From NCBI GenBank assembly GCA_963921425.1, contig OY992835.1:10850001-10914000 (forward strand): 64,000 bases of DNA, given 5' to 3'. The notes below the pieces were generated by a model that was not told the origin of the DNA, searched no databases, and saw only the letters and a list, made by a program, of their open reading frames with translations. A program made the position numbers and the translations under genes. This document shows, piece after piece, positions 61,986-64,000 of this stretch (positions within the stretch are counted from its first letter, which is position 1; each line of letters starts with the position of its first letter). Origin of the DNA: Dryas octopetala (taxonomy: Eukaryota; Streptophyta; Magnoliopsida; Rosales; Rosaceae).

Positions 61986-64000
61986 TCAGTATTGTTCCAT
62001 CTCATCAGTGTCAACCATGTCTTCTGCAGAATAAGGTTTTGGATACAGAGGCACACAAGCATGGTGCATAAATATTGGCAGATCTAATGCAGCATTTGCA
62101 ATAGACTTAAATTCCTTGACTGTTTCTGCATCAATGGATGGAATTTCCTGCACACATGCATAATCTTGCTTAGATGGGGATCAAGAAAATTTATTTTATT
62201 GCATTATAAATTTTTCAAAAGTGATTTAAGTTATCAAGCAAAAGTTCTGGTGAAAATATATTTAATAGTCTTATTCTGGCATACCAAGGGGAATGATTAA
62301 ATCAATTATTTTCTCCTACTTTCCAGTGACCACTAATAAAAAAAATAAAAAAATAAGAAAACTTTGCAGTGATCAAATGGAGCATAAAAAAGAAGAAACA
62401 GTATAGATACTTAGCAAAGAAACAAGTTCAGTGCCTTCTTTCTTGATAATCATTTATTTTCCAAATCGGTTATGGCAGACACACATATTAATTTGAGTAA
62501 TGCTACATGTACAGCATTTACTAAGCAAATTAATAACAATTTAATTTTTATTGATCTTCTTGAGCTGAAATTCCAATTTTTGGGTTTGAGCATCTTGCTT
62601 GTGGTTTCATTGATTAAATTAGAGGCACTACCTGCACAAAGTGACACAGACCAGTACATAAACAATATGGTGTCCTCTATTGTCTTTTATCCATTTTAGT
62701 TTATCTTCACAAGTGTGTTGTTACCTTGCTATTCAGTCCTTGGATGTAGCCGACAAGCAGCAGTTTCATTTGCTGATTGGATATACAGCAATTGTTTCCA
62801 TCAACTATATACATTTGCTGCATCAAAGGACAAATGATCTCCATCAATATTAAATCTGTAATTGATGAAAACATAGTGCATATCAAAACGGAACTCACAG
62901 CATCAGTGCAAATTTAGAAATCAACTTTTTCAAATTCCTTTTTGGGTATAAAATATAAATAACTTATTTTAGCTAACTTTGAAGTAAGGAAAATTATCAA
63001 TTAGTAAGCTAGTTATTTTCAAAAGATTCCAATCACGCAAAATAATAAACAGATGAAGTTTAATTAACTAGTTAGGGTAGATTACTCACAATGTTTTTCT
63101 TTGGTGAACAGGAACTGTGATCCAATCCAATGCCAACCACTACCCTGTAGGTCTTCTGCAGATCAACTACACCCCAACCAAAGAAAACTCCCCAAACTTG
63201 ATCAGGAAGAGCAGATCTTCCATCCTCTGATTATTTTTAGTGTGCTGATTAAATTGAATACAAATTTCCACAAATCTCAACCATAAGACCAGAATACCAG
63301 ATGTGCATGCAATTTAGTAAAACACCTATTCAGTCAAACAACTAGATGAACAAATTTTATCTCATGCTAACTTACAAGTATTAAGGGCAAGTTACTAGTC
63401 AAAGTGAAACAAAACTATCAAGTAGAAGCAGTTCTGAACGCCAGCAATAAAGGGGGTGATGTCATTTGGAACTTATGTGGAAAAACTGTCTTTGCCCTAC
63501 GGGGGGGCACTTTATAACACAGAATCTAATTCATGAAGCTTATGGAGTAAAAAGATTCACCAACCTGTGGCTTCACTGAAAACCCCATTGACATACAGAC
63601 CACTCAAATAAATTGGTTCAATTGGCAGTGCATTATCTACCCCTGAAACCATTAATCAATCAATTATTTGAACAGGGAAGGAAAGCCCTATGGCCAAAAA
63701 CATGCAAGCAATATGAAGAGAGATTTACAGTCTTCAAAAGGAGGAAGACCCCAATGCTCAGGCTGAAACTCCAAAAGAGAATGAAGCACAATATTTGCAA
63801 GGGAAGAACAACCAGCACTTTCATTACGGGATGGAATAGCCACTACCTCCATTTTAGCAGCATTGGCAGCTTTAACACCAACTCTGTTGAAATATATTGA
63901 TTAAAAAAAATAATTGTGCTAATACAGACTACAACTGCCAAAGTTTTTTTTTTTTGGCTGCATAAGGAACATGAAAACCCTAGCAGCAGATGCTGCATGA
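61986..64000 (-). pseudogene. FMN hydrolase/riboflavin kinase-like gene, 3' part, with a frameshift
   Basis: Five exons lie in the window: 63883-63729, 63642-63565, 63227-63090, 62817-62725 and 62147-61986 (stop). Upstream exons lie beyond 64000. The first encodes the end of a HAD-type phosphatase domain (GVKAANAAKMEVVAIPSRNE ... WGLPPFEDW). The rest resembles the riboflavin-kinase domain (PIEPIYLSGLYVNG, PDQVWGVFFGWG, KLLLVGYIQGLNSK, SIANAALDLPIF). This is the layout of bifunctional plant FMN/FHY, which makes and removes FMN. Exon phases agree except in 63227-63090: one extra T (TTCTTTTGG near 63178-63184) shifts the frame and brings a TGA within a few codons. It is either a decaying paralogue or a homopolymer error; divergence from typical FMN/FHY favours a paralogue. 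Family assignment is from memory and moderate. Confidence 0.6.

Overview
The window is nuclear DNA of a flowering plant. It has intron-rich genes with GT-AG introns, AT-rich intergenic DNA, MITEs, Mutator-like and copia relics, and chloroplast and secretory targeting signals. Protein similarity and gene structure fit a eudicot; Rosaceae/Prunus is my guess and the sequence alone does not prove it. I saw no bacterial operon, CRISPR array, rRNA gene or convincing tRNA gene.

Left arm (1-9.1 kb): two fold-back MITEs precede a complete 10-exon gene for chloroplast ketol-acid reductoisomerase (branched-chain amino-acid synthesis). Its core promoter is duplicated as a 50-bp repeat. On the minus strand follow an eroded papain-type protease fragment and an almost complete SAG12-like cysteine protease that carries a nonsense codon at codon 46.

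Middle (9.1-36.9 kb): essentially gene-free and built of repeats. It holds a 1.3-kb TIR element with an exact 8-bp target duplication, a 4-kb composite satellite invaded by a 203-bp MITE, a Mutator-like MITE, a 1.2-kb inverted-repeat element, copia relics including an LTR/primer-binding-site junction, and a 2-3 kb segmental duplication at 21.1-24.0 and 26.0-28.3 kb. One duplicate contains a freshly amplified 190-bp tandem repeat. A minisatellite of about 58 bp with internal hairpins closes this part.

Right arm (37-64 kb): genes return. They are a small membrane-protein-like locus with a reading-frame break; a complete TPR/thioredoxin-like (TTL) gene; a truncated DUF538 gene; a three-exon plant-specific gene; a tandem pair of small genes whose products both carry a KEN box and a D-box; a complete 8-exon UBC13-type ubiquitin E2 with one GC-AG intron; a berberine-bridge-enzyme-like pseudogene; and the 3' part of an FMN hydrolase/riboflavin kinase-like gene with an apparent one-base frameshift.

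The genes do not form a pathway. Neighbours are unrelated housekeeping or regulatory genes separated by repeats, as is usual in plants. The most unusual observations are the KEN/D-box gene pair, the several single-lesion genes (protease, DUF538, FMN/FHY-like, 37.5-kb locus) and the satellite copies that preserve the empty site of a MITE. I found no clearly novel multi-gene system.
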